Assembly: GCA_963457665.1 (NCBI GenBank)
Contig: OY735207.1
Coordinates: 46,257,696-46,321,695 of the forward strand
From: Thysanoteuthis rhombus
Lineage: Eukaryota; Mollusca; Cephalopoda; Oegopsida; Thysanoteuthidae
Direction of reading: 5' to 3'
DNA length: 64,000 nucleotides
Shown: positions 51,772 through 63,705 of the stretch, one piece after another
Position numbering within the stretch: position 1 is the first letter of the stretch
How the letters are laid out: each line of letters begins with the position of its first letter
Position numbers and translations under genes: made by a program
Notes under the pieces: model-generated
Databases searched by the model: none
Told to the model about the DNA's origin: nothing
The model's input: the letters and a program-made list of their open reading frames with translations, nothing else

Positions 51772-53170
51772 TCTAGAAAAGAAAAGACACAAAACCATTC
51801 TATGAAAGATGTGCAACATTATGTTATCTTTTGTTAAACATAAATTCTGAGCAAAAAAGTCACAGCTAGCAAGAATTAGAATTTCATTAGTCATCTTTCA
51901 AAACCAGTCAGGAACCAAATAAATCTCTGTAACCAATCAGAAAAGAGATTAACGCTTTCACATCTCTCACTTTCAACACTTTTAAATTTCTACCAACTTG
52001 GATATTCGATTGAATATCGTAATTCTGCCTTTATGAGTACATTAACTGGTCATTTATCACATTGTTGAGCCACAAAAACATTTTAACCTTCAGATTGAAA
52101 TGGATTTGCTCCTCTGAGTGTATTCTTCTAAATACTACCGTTTAAGTTACCATAAAATTCAACGCAGAACATCTGTCAGCAAAAGTCTTGTGTAATCCCC
52201 AGCCTCTTTGTCTTTTCACTCTTTCACTGAAGCACGCTGACGGCGTCTTTGAGCTACAAGGTTAAAACTTTCGATGCTTGCAGACAAAAGACTCTTTTCA
52301 CAACTATACTTTCTTCCAGTAGTCCCAATTACGTCTGTCTTCTCTGAGGTATTTAAAATGAAAACTTACTTCTCCGAGACAATATTTTTTCAGAGAATAA
52401 TTCTCAGAATTTACATTATGACTACATGCACTTCTATTCGAACTTTTGCTAATTTTCATACAACCCTATGAAAAGAAGCATCCAAGATGTTTGCAGAACT
52501 GGAAAAACAATCTTCCTTTAGTAAATTCGATCTCACTATAAAAAGAATTATCGTTAAACAACTCTTGCTTTAACAATAAAAGCTTGATGACGTCTTCATC
52601 TAAATTCGCCTTGTATATAAGACAATTTACAGGACGGTGAGTACGTCAGATGGACTTGACTTTCATACGTTCACATTTGCAGGATTTCAAACAAAGCTAC
52701 ACTTTCCCGTCGTGGTGAAATAATACAGATCGTTATAAAATCTTTGTTCTTTCAAACATCCCACCACATTAACAATATGATATTGCATTCCATCTTACAA
52801 AATGTTTGTTCTTTTTATTTTCTTAACCAATACACGGCAATTGATGAAGAAACGGTCCCCTGTCTAGATAGAGGAGAGTAAAACCAAATCGTAATACATT
52901 TCTCTCTCTCTCTTTTAGTTTAGTCCTTTTAATCATATTGTACGTTATCTACGCATGAACTACAAAATTATCTCCCAAAATAAGATGCTGCGAAAAAACG
53001 AATCACATATCAAGCATTCTGTTTTTATAGGTCTTTTCAGGCCTTTTGCATAATAGTATAATCAGCATTTTGTTAAATACCTTTGTCAAACGGGTGTGTA
53101 GTAGACAGATCCGCCGTCTCTATGTTTTCAACACTCTCAAACGCTCGGATACGGCAGGAAAGAAATACGC
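51772..53170. other. 5' flank of gene B
   Basis: This stretch should hold the non-coding 5' exon and promoter of gene B, but neither could be located by eye. No other exon of the family was found. Confidence 0.35.
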
Positions 53171-53223
53171 AGCTTTATTGGTAAGCTTTATTGGCAAGCT
53201 TTATTGGCAAGCTTTATTGGTAA
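53171..53223. repeat. 13-bp tandem repeat, four copies
   Basis: AGCTTTATTGG(T/C)A repeated four times head to tail; the variants alternate T, C, C, T. Confidence 0.95.
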
Positions 53224-53373
53224 GCGTTTCATGAAGCAGTAAGATGGGAAAGTAGGATATGAGATCTGATCAGTAGATAAATAAAACTTGGATATATCAT
53301 TGATACGTGATGATGAGTCTAAATGTAACCGGTGCAAATGTGTCTTTTTCTTTTTTGAATTATTCCTCTGTCG

Positions 53374-53501
53374 TTATTCTTGAAATTTCTTATTTCGTTG
53401 CGTGTAGATAATCCCAGTAGAATTGATGCTGGTCTTGCATAAACAACTGGAAGCTAGTATAAAAATGGCATCGAAAGACTGGTTTACGTCGCACAAAACT
53501 C
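53374..53501 (-). CDS. orphan terminal exon of a further MCT-like gene (gene D)
   Basis: On the minus strand a TTTTTTCAG acceptor is followed by 128 bp with an open phase-1 frame ending in TAA. That is exactly the length and phase of exon 8 in genes A and B. It reads [24 protein letters not shown] and QRNKKFQE. By eye 27 of 42 residues match gene A exon 8, against 23 of 42 between gene A and gene B, so it derives from an A-like gene. No exon 7 or earlier exon was found upstream on the minus strand within the next several kb. It is either a stray duplicated exon or the end of a gene whose remaining exons were lost or lie far away across the right arm. Confidence 0.65.
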
Positions 53502-54449
53502 CTGAAAAAAACAAGAAGATATCAGGAAAAAAAATCTTCCTTAATCAATTATAGCCGTCTATTTTTTTAAATTCTAAATCAATATAGGTAGTTTCATTGG
53601 TAAGCTATCTGGTAATAAAATAAGTTAGTTTAGTTTACCAAGTAAAACTGAAAGACAATTTTTTTTACGTTGATTTTTTTTAATGGAGTATTTACTTTTT
53701 TGTTCCATTATCTTCTACCATCTTTCAGGCAATTTCATAATTCCATCGTCCCAGAACGTTTTATCTTCCTGATCAGAGGACTGCTCTCAATGCCTTATGA
53801 CTTAAATCGATGGTGATTCGAAGGTTCAATATTTTTAAAGTGACTATCACAACCAAGTTACATATGATTTTTACAGCTTGATCTACATATTCTTGTACAG
53901 AGGATTGTATAACGCCAGATCTAAGTATGTTGGCTATCGTTGATTATTCCCAAGTAAGGCCTTAATTTGATCGGTATCAATTTAAACTGGTTTACCGTGA
54001 AGCACAAACCACACTTGACATGTTCGAAGCATACCTCCCGCATAGAATACACATTGTTTGCGCTTGAGTAACTTTTCTTAAAATATGCAAAATATGCTGT
54101 AAACGTTGCTCATTTTCTTACATCTCCAATGTTAGACTCATTGCAGTTTTGACAATTTAAGAAATATCCATGCTCATCACAATATAATCTGAGGCAATTG
54201 TTTCGAATGGAGTCAGTTAAAACTAAACTAAATACGAATTAATGACGAACATAGAAGAATTTTTTTCTGCAAACCTTTTTTTTTTAAATCAAAGTTTATT
54301 CACAGCTTAAATCAGTAAACAAGGTTTAAAAGAAACCCGTAACCCTGCTACAGAAAATATGCGATAATTGCTTGGTTCGCACGGAGAAACATTTAAAAAA
54401 CACACGTTTGTTCAAACTTGTTGACGCTGTCAAACGGTAAATACCCTTT
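53502..54449. other. spacer upstream of the orphan exon
   Basis: Searched by eye on the minus strand for exon 7 of the family; none found. Nothing else was recognised. Confidence 0.45.
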
Positions 54450-54626
<177 letters not shown>

Positions 54627-55719
54627 GTTTTTTTTTAAGACGGTCGTAAGTGGGCTTGGAGAAGCCCAAATTGTATAAAAAAAGATTGACTTTATAATAG
54701 CTGAAAAGATCAACAACGTTAAAGACGTTACTGTTATAAATAAATATTGGATACTACCACAGAATGAAGAAGTGCAGAATTAGATTTGACTTTAAAACTG
54801 AAGGGGAAATAAGTGATTTTCAAAAGAAAAATACCCTAATAAAATAGAGATAGAGAACATTACAATTCTCGAGGAGCGATGGAGAGAATATTTCAGGCCT
54901 TGAGGAATAGTGACAGTAACATAGAAGAAAAGCATAACAGACAAATATAATTAAGTGAACGGCAGAGATGGTAAGCAATACTAACGAAAAACAATATCTT
55001 GGGAGAATCCTCAAAAGCAACATTAAAACTGATCAAAAAGAGAGAAAATATCGAGATGAAAACTAGAGAGGGCAAAACCAAAAAAAGTAGAGCTTAAACT
55101 AATAAACGAAAAATTGACGGAAGAAAAAAGAAGAAAAACTTGAAGGCTATCAGAAAAGGGAAAACTTCAAAACATGCCCGAGCTGCAGATCATACTAGTA
55201 AACAACAAATGCTTATACGAAAGGACAGAAATAGTAAAACTGTCCAATGTAGGGAAAAGTTGTAAAGAATGACTGCAGAGTAAAATAAAAATGTATACGC
55301 TCAGAAGACGAAGTGGTGTTTGCACTACAAAGTATGAAAATCAGGAAATTTTCAGGCGAGGATTGTATAACAATAGACTTCTTCAAAGATGCAAGAGAGA
55401 TCTTACACAAAGAGCTAGCATGACTATACACACAGCACAAAAGAGAATGAAAAGTACTCCAAAACTCAAGCATAAAGATGGTCGGAAAGCTTTCGGTATG
55501 AATAGAGAAATATTGAAGAGCATCTTGGCAATGAATGCATAATACCAGCTATGACGAATGGATACAACAATTCAAGAAACCTCTGATTTTGGATTGAGCC
55601 AAAAATATTTGGGCATCCAGGTACATTTTATTACAAGAACGGGGTTACCTGGAACTTAGTGCAGCCGGGATCAGTTGCAACGATAATGATTATAATTTTA
55701 GCAGGGATTTTATCTACAA
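54627..55719. other. A-rich spacer with unassigned frames
   Basis: The plus strand is unusually purine-rich (about 54780-55560), and an 83-codon frame (55291-55542) is rich in Lys and Arg. It resembles the lysine-rich bodies of old retroelements, but no motif identifies it. Confidence 0.3.
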
Positions 55720-55772
55720 ACGCACACACACACACACACACACACGCACACACACACACACACGTATATATA

Positions 55773-55844
<72 letters not shown>
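55720..55844. repeat. (CA)n-(AT)n microsatellite
   Basis: CA block followed by an AT block. Frames on both strands here are artefacts. Confidence 0.95.
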
Positions 55845-55845
<1 letters not shown>

Positions 55846-56059
55846 TAGAAAGCATCAAAACTAAAGACATTAAAAAACATTTCCAAAAAGAATATATACA
55901 TATGTATGTAAATGTGTGTGCGGGTGCATGTATGTGTACATGTTTGTTTTATGCAACACAATTATTGCTTTAAGGATGAAATCTGGAGTTTTCTAGATGC
56001 TTTCACTATATGTATAAAGATGCAGGATACAATATATACTTTTGATGTACGATTTATCT

Positions 56060-56440
56060 CGTTCTAATCAAGGAAGTAGGTTTTTAAAACAAAAAACATA
56101 GACTGATAGAAAAAAAATATTTTCACAATCTATATAAGACGTCTTATTTTTTAAGCAAAAAATGCTCCAAAATGAAAACATTGGATGGCAATCAATTCAA
56201 GCAAACTATCACTACTGTAGTAAGTTCGATTCCCAATTGATCCCCCTCACACTTACCTGGGGAAGGTCTATGTCCAACGACGGACGTTGAAAAACTGATG
56301 ATAAATCAAGGAAGTAGGTTTTTCAAAACAAAAAACATAGCCTGACAGCAAATAATATTTTCACGATCTAAATATCACGTTGTCATATTTTTGAAAAAAA
56401 AGTCTCCAAAATGAAAACATTGGATGGAAAAAAAATAGTA
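56060..56440 (+). repeat. tandem duplication at the inner end of the right arm
   Basis: AATCAAGGAAGTAGGTTTTT, the AACAAAAAACATAG block and AAAATGAAAACATTGGATGG occur at both 56065-56190 and 56306-56430. The RTE tail (56258-56302) and a partial tRNA-like SINE end (56185-56252) lie between. The left arm has a single copy. Confidence 0.75.
56258..56302 (+). mobile_element. RTE-like LINE tail at the inner edge of the right arm
   Basis: A GGGGAAGGTCTATGTCCAAC block followed by GACGGACGTTGAAAAACTGA and TGATAAA is the 3' terminus of the family. It is the counterpart of 8145-8212. Confidence 0.75.
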
Positions 56441-56514
56441 ATCAAGTTTCGATCCCATGTTAAGAGAATTTCTCTCTCTGTTATATCCAAAAGATTTTAT
56501 CAAGATATAAAGAC

Positions 56515-56615
56515 ATAAAGCACTAACAGCTATCCCCACCCAGAGGCAATGCCCAGCAAGCGATTCAAGCAAATCATCACTACTGTAGTGAGTTCGAATC
56601 TCAATTGATCTCCCC
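56515..56615 (+). repeat. tRNA-derived SINE-like head in right arm
   Basis: CAGCAAGCGATTCAAGCA (A-box/D-arm-like) and GTGAGTTCGAATCTC (B-box-like) lie in the order of a pol III promoter. It matches the reverse copy at 7826-7940. No full cloverleaf. Confidence 0.55.
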
Positions 56616-57864
56616 CAACACTTTAACCCGTTAAATACAAAAAATAACTAAAGTCATAGCAGCGGTGAACCGTGAGTATAAACTGTCACGGTGCAGCGAT
56701 ATGAATAAGTTACATTTCATCGTTTGCAGGGTGGGTAGTTGCAGATTTGGAGGCCGGGTGGATTTAACCTCGTGAGGACCACATTCCCTACATTTAGTGC
56801 AGCGGTTCCAACCCGGGGGGGGGGGCAGAACTTCCTAAAATCAAACCTGATGTGGCTGGAGATTTGAGAGTCTGTGTGGTGGTTCTTGGTACCCAGATGG
56901 CACCCTCCAGCAGTTGAAAAATATTTGTAAAAACTTTGGGGGCATCATTCTATTTGGGACCTGAGACAGAGTTGAAATTACCCATCCCTCTTCTCAGCTA
57001 AGCCCCTGGTCGTTTGTTTAATGAAAAAAAAAAACAAAAAAAAAAAACTGAAATAAAAAAAAAATTAGGTTTTGAAAAAGTCACGAATAAGACTTTTTAT
57101 GAAAAGTATTTTTGCTTATTTGTCAGAATCGAATAGATGTAGTATTTATTTGGGATACGGTGAGTTTGTTTTTTTTCCTTACTTTTTCAACTTTGATCTA
57201 ACAAAATGAACACAAATTTGATTAACTAATAAGGATATTTTCTAAAAGCGTTACCGGGTAAAGCAAAGTTGTGGACTATACTAGGCGTTTCAATGAGGAG
57301 GGGTAACGCTGAAATCAATGTACTTATGGTAATGAGCATATGAAAACTTATATCAACAACGCTTTTCAGAATGAAGTAATAATTGAAGGAAACTAATGAG
57401 AAAAAAACAAAAAAGGCTTCTGCTCAGTTCGTAAAACTATCATAATTGATAACGTCGTTATTCAATATAGGAACATATCTAAAAGGCAGTTTGTCGTTAG
57501 TATTCACATAATTCTAAAATATTACATTTAAACAGTTTCACATTATCATTGTTACGAATTATTCCATGTTGAAATTGATTAATGACTTACATAGAATACC
57601 ATAATCTCAATGTTAAAACTCAAAATTTCATTTCAGTTTTTTATCTTGAAGTTCAGCATTAATATTTAACATTAAAATGAATACAATTCAATACCTGAAA
57701 TGTTTTTGCTCCAATTTATATCGATTTCTAACGGTATAGAACACATGATATAGTAATTCAATAAATTTCTCTAAAACATTTTTTTGTAAGAAAACTTTAA
57801 TAAGGAACAAATTTATCTATCTATCTCAGCCTGTCCATATTTACATATGACTTTGTTATATGCA

Positions 57865-57873
57865 TCTCAGCTA

Positions 57874-57933
<60 letters not shown>
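57865..57933. repeat. (CTAT)n microsatellite, expanded in the right arm
   Basis: About 16-17 tetranucleotide units. The left arm at the equivalent place (near 6560-6575) has only two to three, so the tract grew after duplication. Confidence 0.95.
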
Positions 57934-57989
57934 AATGCGTTGAGCTTCCTGGATGCGACAACATGAGTTACCTCACTGGGTAACTGCAA

Positions 57990-57992
57990 TAC

Positions 57993-58079
<87 letters not shown>
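57990..58079. repeat. (AT)n microsatellite in right arm
   Basis: AT tract, counterpart of 6409-6500. Confidence 0.95.
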
Positions 58080-58080
<1 letters not shown>

Positions 58081-59490
58081 GCATATTCAATTAAGATAAA
58101 TTCATACTCACCGCGCTTTCAGAATCACTTATCCTTGTGTGTTGACTGATAAACCGAACATGATAGAGATAGGACTGCAGATGACGACAGAGTCGTACTA
58201 AATCATACACTGTGACTCGTTTATATCTCCACGTCAATGAGACCTTGTAACCTTGATACATCTACAGTCTAATTGAAGCATAACTTTACCCGGAGGGGGC
58301 TGGCTGCAGCTTGGTTAACCACTTTCCAACTTGTATTTCGACTGAAAATAGTTGCTGCACCTTTTATAATGTAATAAACAAGATGTTTTTTGTAAAAAAA
58401 TATTTTCGAATGAAATTAACCCATGTGTATCCGTCCGATAAATTTCGTTAAAAACTAAGTCTTGCCAATTCAGCAGAATCAGTAAGATGATATCCTGGCA
58501 ATCACTTGGTTTTGAGTTTGTCTCACGGTGGGGGAATGTAGACGTTATACATCGGCTTGCACTCCTCAATTATGTTCTTGTTACGATAGGAGTACTCCAG
58601 ACTGATGTTTTAAAATTGTACCACGTATTTTTTTTGTCAACTCCACAGCTTCCCTCAAACTAGAATTTATCTGCCCTGCTTCATTAAAATTGGGATTATT
58701 TTAAAGAAGTCTGTATAGTACATTTAAACATAAGTTTTGAATAGATTTGACGAAATTAAGTATCAGTTTTCATTGTCTTCTTTTTTAGAAATGTATGATT
58801 GAAATTTTCATTTTTATGAAGGTGTACATTATGTTGGGATGTCTGCTAGCTAACTCACATTACTGTGGTTCTTTAATTGCAGTGGAAAATTGGATTTTTA
58901 CAAGAATTGAATGCTCACAATTATATAAATTAAACTTTGCAACCAATCAAGTAAGATTTTTATGTTTACTTACTAATCCTCAACTCACCTTGAAATTTAT
59001 ATTCTTGAAATTCATTTCTTCACTAGTTTTATAACCTTTGAACTCCCAATCTTAAAACTGTCTTCAACTACCTAGAAATTGTAAGCGTCTAATTGATTTC
59101 TCTATGCGTTCTTTGAAATATGATGAAAGCAAAACTGTTCACAGATATAATTATACGAGTAATGATATACTTTGTCTTTTATGCAAATTTTTATGTTGTT
59201 GTTCTTTTAATTAAACATATCAAAGAAAAAATTTGCCATTTCCCCATAACACTGACTCTGCAACTATTATCATTGTCATATTCAGTGACATTTCATTTTT
59301 TAAAAAATTACCATATAGGTACAGGAATTCTTGTGGGTTGGGAAATGAGGAATTTGGTCTCCTCAAGTTTGCTATTCAGCGTTCGTATGGCCCTGAATAT
59401 GTGGAAGGAAAGAATACTGAGCAAAGTGAATGTGCGCTAAGTATGAACATGAACGCACATCAAAACAAAGTGAAAGAACACCAACAAATA

Positions 59491-59971
59491 TCATTATCAG
59501 TCTTTCAACGTCTGTCGTTGGACATAGACCTTCCCCAGGATTTGCCACACTTCTCTATCATGGGCGTCGCAGAGCCAGTACTTTCTGAACTTGTCTAGCT
59601 CGTCTCTCCATATAATATTCTGCCGGCCTCGGTTGCGCATGTGATCTCGGGGAATCCATGTCGTGAGTAAGGATGTCCATTGATTGTCTGCCATTTTTGC
59701 AACATGGCCAGCCCACTGCCATTTGAGATTTTTCAATGGATTCTATGATGTCCCGGACTCTTGTCTTTTCATGGATGTACTGTACTATGTTGGGGTCTCT
59801 CCATGTGAGGCCCAGCATAATTCTTTACATGGTTCTCAATTTGCAGATCTGTCTCTTGGCCAGGTTCCATATTTCAGCTCCATAAGTCACTATTGGGAGG
59901 ATGCATTGGTTATACACCCTTCTTTTTAGGATTAATGGGGTCTTCTTATTTTGAAGGTTGAGCTTGCTAAT
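59491..59971 (-). mobile_element. RTE-like LINE, 5'-truncated insertion in the right arm
   Basis: The minus strand reads YNQCILPIVTYGAEIWNLAK, then GLTWRDPNIVQYIHEKTRV, then [34 protein letters not shown] and GKVYVQRQT. These frames are mostly open, so the copy is relatively young. ACAAATA lies immediately before (59484-59490) and at the far end (59972-59978), and only once in the uninterrupted left arm near 5381-5390. It is therefore a target-site duplication of about 7 bp, and the insertion postdates the arm duplication. Confidence 0.85.
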
Positions 59972-62290
59972 ACAAATAAATGGAAGGACAAATAACGTAC
60001 AAGGACATGGACGATGAATGAAGTACACCAAAGGATAAGTACGATCGATCATGAGAAGTAAGAAAAAGAGAAGAAATAGCAAAAAGTGGGAGCTTTCTTG
60101 TCATTAATAATACTGGCGTCGGAGTTGAAGCGGAATTGTGTGAACGCATGGATTTCCATATGGCTTAGATTGCTCCAAGATAATGAGTAGAATCTGGGTT
60201 CAGTGTGTGAGCCATACTGCCAAGTAACTGAGTTAACTTGGGGGATATTCTTTGACGTTTATAGACTATCGACGGACAGACCACAGACCTGCAAAGAGGA
60301 GTTAGAATCAGAAAAAATAAGAAATATACAGGCAAAAGAAGGTAGATAAAAATTTAAGAAGGTTCCAACAACGTGATTAAACAAAATTATGAGAAAAAAA
60401 ATCTGAAAAGAATTAATCACAAGAAAGACACAATATGTCAGTGAAGGTTTGGCTGTAATCCAAATAGAATTGCAAAATGAAAAGTTCATTTGGTCACTGA
60501 AATAGAACAAAATGTCTCTGTTTCGGGTAAATACAGGGAAGGAAATTTTGTGTGTTCGCAAAATTGTTCGGAAAAGTTCTTGTATGTGTATGAAAAGTGT
60601 GCGTGAGCAAGTTATTACAAAAAAGATGATTTTGTAAATATTACCGTGTGGAAACGTTTGTTGGTACTCGGAGGGGAGTGCAAATAGGTAGCAGTGTTCA
60701 TTCAAGCGTGTGTGCGTGAATGAGGGCGTAGAGGGCGTTTACGATGGTCATACTATTAGTAGAAGTCGGTATCCACAAAAGATATGTTGATGGTCAGATC
60801 ATTACAGCTGTATTCGAAGAAATGTGTCTGTTGTTGGATAATTGCATGTTTTTGAGAAAAGAAGTATGAACTTGGAAGCGTATTGAAACAGAGTGAAAGA
60901 ACACATACTAATACATGGGAGGACAAATAACGTACATTTAATGCAAGGACATCAATGACGAATGAAGTGCATGTAAGGATAATATATATTCGATTGATCG
61001 TGAGAAGTAATCAAAAATTGAGGAGACAGCGAAAAGTCGGAGCTTTCTTGTCGTTAATACAACCGGCGTCAGAGTTGGAGCAGAGTTGTGTGAATGCGTG
61101 GATTTCCATAGGGCATTGATGGATCCAAGATAATACGTGGAATCCGGGTTCAGTGTGCAAGCCATACTGCCAAGTAAGTGAGTTAACTTGGGGGTTCAGA
61201 GTGCGAACCATACTGCCAAGTAAGTGAGTTAACTGGGGAGATATTCTCTGACACTGATAGACTCTCCACGGACAGACCATGAAAGTCAGAGAACATGGAG
61301 TTTTATCCATGCGTGGTTCCCAAAGTAAAAAATCTCAGGAAAGATTATGGTGACTACCATATAATAAAAAGCCTTTCCATTTCATTCACAAGAGTGAGAG
61401 GTGTACACACATTTGGAGCACATGATGAAGACACGGTGGCGTACCTGTGTGTAGGTGTGAGGCTCAATATCGGTGAGGTGAAATGGGCAAAGTTAGTACA
61501 GAGATAGGTTACGGTAGATGATGCTGGAGCTAATGAACGTTAAACCATGTGCGTTCAGGGCTTTTATAGGAGTCGTGGTCGGAAGTGATGTTTTCGATAT
61601 TTAACTAAAAGTACAGTTTCGTATGTATTTCCTGACTGAAGGAATAGGGGCCGTACACAGATTTTCGCATCGATAGTCGCTCTACTATTAGCGTTCTAAA
61701 CATACTTTACTTCTGAAAGTATTTTCCAGTAAATCTTTGGCTTAAATGATATCCTTCTTGTCCAAATATATTGAATGTAATATAATGAAAGTTTCGATCT
61801 TCGCTTCAATAGATTATTATCAACTTTTTCTTGGAAAATAAAGCATATCGTAGTTCAACGCTATCTACATTTGATACCTACATCACGGTATCAATGCATT
61901 TAAAAGAATTAATCTGAAATGAAAAATCTGCATATACCTCCACTTCCAGACCATAAATTAAGAGATATGTCAAACAATGCAACCCGTGACAGAACGATCT
62001 GCCAATTGGAAAAATATAGAACTAAAGACTTCCAGATACTAAGTTCTTCCTTTGGTGCCGGGTCATTTATATTTGTTAAGACCAGCTCAAGGAAGTTTAC
62101 ATCATAAATCTAACACTGCATGATTTTTTTTAATTAAAAATGCTGTTTCTATTCTTAATCGAACTGTGATTTGGGGAATTTTGCATAAATTGAGCCATTG
62201 AGCCGAGATTGATTCTTGCTTCAAAGAATTTGAATTGTTAATTCAAGGGGCAATCCTCGCATGGGGTTTTATCGGACTAAAAGTAAACAC

Positions 62291-62780
62291 AATTCTCAGA
62301 ATCGTAAACTTAGTCCTCAACATAGCTTCCTTCCTTCTAATTCGTGGTATTCAACCTTTGAATTGGGGTATGAATATCCGCTTTGTAGAAGCTTCTGGGC
62401 TGCATTCTTATCCTTTGAGACGATTGATAGACTTTCAATTGACGTAAAAGACACTCCTTAATCTATGTTCACTTAGCCATATCATAATAATTTCAAATAC
62501 ACCCTTTTACGAAATAGTACGACACACCATGTCTTAATTATTACACAAGTTACATAACTGAATATTCACAATGTTATTCAATATTTTACAGCGTGAATAA
62601 TGTGATGCACTCGATCCACACGAAAGATATTTTCGAAAATATTAATTTTCTCTCTATGTTTCATTTCAATCCCGAATGCAAATTACATTATTATTTTGTT
62701 TTTATCATATCGCTAAATTTGCAGTGAAATATCTTTTTTTTTAAATTGTTTGATTGAGTCTTTTCGTTCAATCTGTTTAG
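62291..62780. other. spacer between the right arm and exon 6 of gene C
   Basis: Two overlapping frames (66-70 codons) near 62235-62461 straddle the arm boundary and have no recognisable family. Confidence 0.4.
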
Positions 62781-63050
62781 TTGGAGATTCGTTGCTGATA
62801 TATCTGCCGTCCTATGCTGAAAGTGTGGGGCTTAGCCGAAAAGAAGCAGCCATGCTTTTGTCAATAAATGGAATGATCTCTACGTTTAGCCAGATTTTGG
62901 TAGGATTTCTGGCTGATGTCATACACATCCCGATCAGTTATCTTCTGTTTTCGGCATTGTTCGGCATGTTTTTGAGTATGGTATCCCTTCCTTCTGGTCA
63001 AACATTTGCAACACTCGCTTCAAGTACGGTCATATTTTCAATCAGTTATA
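62781..63050 (+). CDS. gene C (partial): exon 6 of a third MCT-like transporter
   Basis: A CTGTTTAG acceptor and a GTAAGT donor bound an open 270-bp exon, the same length and phase (1 to 1) as exon 6 of genes A and B. It reads VGDSLLIYLPSYAESVGLSR, then EAAMLLSINGMISTFSQILV, then ADVIHIPISYLL. This corresponds to helices around 7-10 of the family's second half. The usual GR pair is SQ, as in gene A. Exons 7 and 8 would fall beyond the window. Exons 1-5 should lie upstream on the plus strand, but none was found between 51.8 kb and this point. It is thus either a partial gene or one with a very long intron spanning the right arm. Intact splice sites and frame argue for recent function or origin. 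Confidence 0.75.
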
Positions 63051-63359
63051 GTAAGTATCGAATGAAGCCTTTCTATTCAATTTGAATTTTTCTATTCTGT
63101 TAATTTCATCCTTTACTCGATAATAGGTGAGTAATATCGGGGTGGGATAAAATAAGCTTTTAAATGTTATAACTTGATCCAAACAAACTTGTTTGTTACA
63201 AAAAAATACCATTAGAAGTGACTCATTGTTGCCAGCAAATTTATTCCATAACGATAAAGAAAAAAAAAACGAACAAAAAAACTGAGATCACAGGAGTCCA
63301 CAAACTGCCGGAGACTATTTTCGACGTTGTCTGCATTAGTGTACCTCTGCTGATACGTA
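63051..63359. other. 3' of gene C exon 6, nothing recognised
   Basis: AT-rich sequence consistent with intron. Confidence 0.4.
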
Positions 63360-63705
63360 TACGCATCTAGACCCGGAAAAAAGTTATAAACGGAAGGGGA
63401 GAAGTCCGGTAAATAGAGAGGATGGGGCAGTATATCGATGAATAACTGGAACGGTTTTTGCCGGGTCTTTCAGCAGGATAAGCCCCTTTTCTTTTCCCCA
63501 CTGCTAGCCAAAATGGTTTCAACTTTTGATGCATTAATTCAAAATTTCGATAATAGGACCCTGTTGTGGTGGTCTGACCAAGTTGCACGGCCAGGGGAAT
63601 CTTTGGGGGTGAAGATTTTGTTTGAGAAGTTTGAGGTTGGAGCAAGTTTATCGACGTAAAGATAGACACTTTTCTGATTATCAGACGGAGACTACTTTTC
63701 ATTGA
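63360..63705 (-). mobile_element. mariner-type DNA transposon relic
   Basis: On the minus strand one frame gives LGQTTTTGSYYRNFELMHQK, matching the mariner transposase segment L-x-x-G-x-T-I-x-x-x-Y-Y-x-x-L-L-x-x-L. Another frame gives LPHPLYLPDFSPSVYNFF, matching LPHPPYSPDLAPSDYHLF near the last catalytic Asp. The two lie in different frames, so the gene is frameshifted between them, and the HQDNA-like block is not recognisable. No terminal inverted repeats were identified. Probably in an intron of gene C. Confidence 0.65.

Larger units (their letters stand above)
56055..62290 (-). repeat. right arm of the large inverted repeat
   Basis: Reverse-complement counterpart of 2960-8212 with the same block order. 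It is about 1 kb longer. The extra length comes from an RTE LINE insertion (59491-59971), a tandem duplication at the inner end (56060-56200 against 56306-56440), a third partial unit of the internal direct repeat (61130-61260) and longer microsatellites. The outer end is near 62290, about 490 bp before exon 6 of gene C. The inner end meets an RTE tail at 56258-56302. Confidence 0.85.

Noticed and set aside
59497-59818. Host gene encoding a short basic protein
   Set aside because: It is the C-terminal part of the RTE-like LINE inserted in the right arm.
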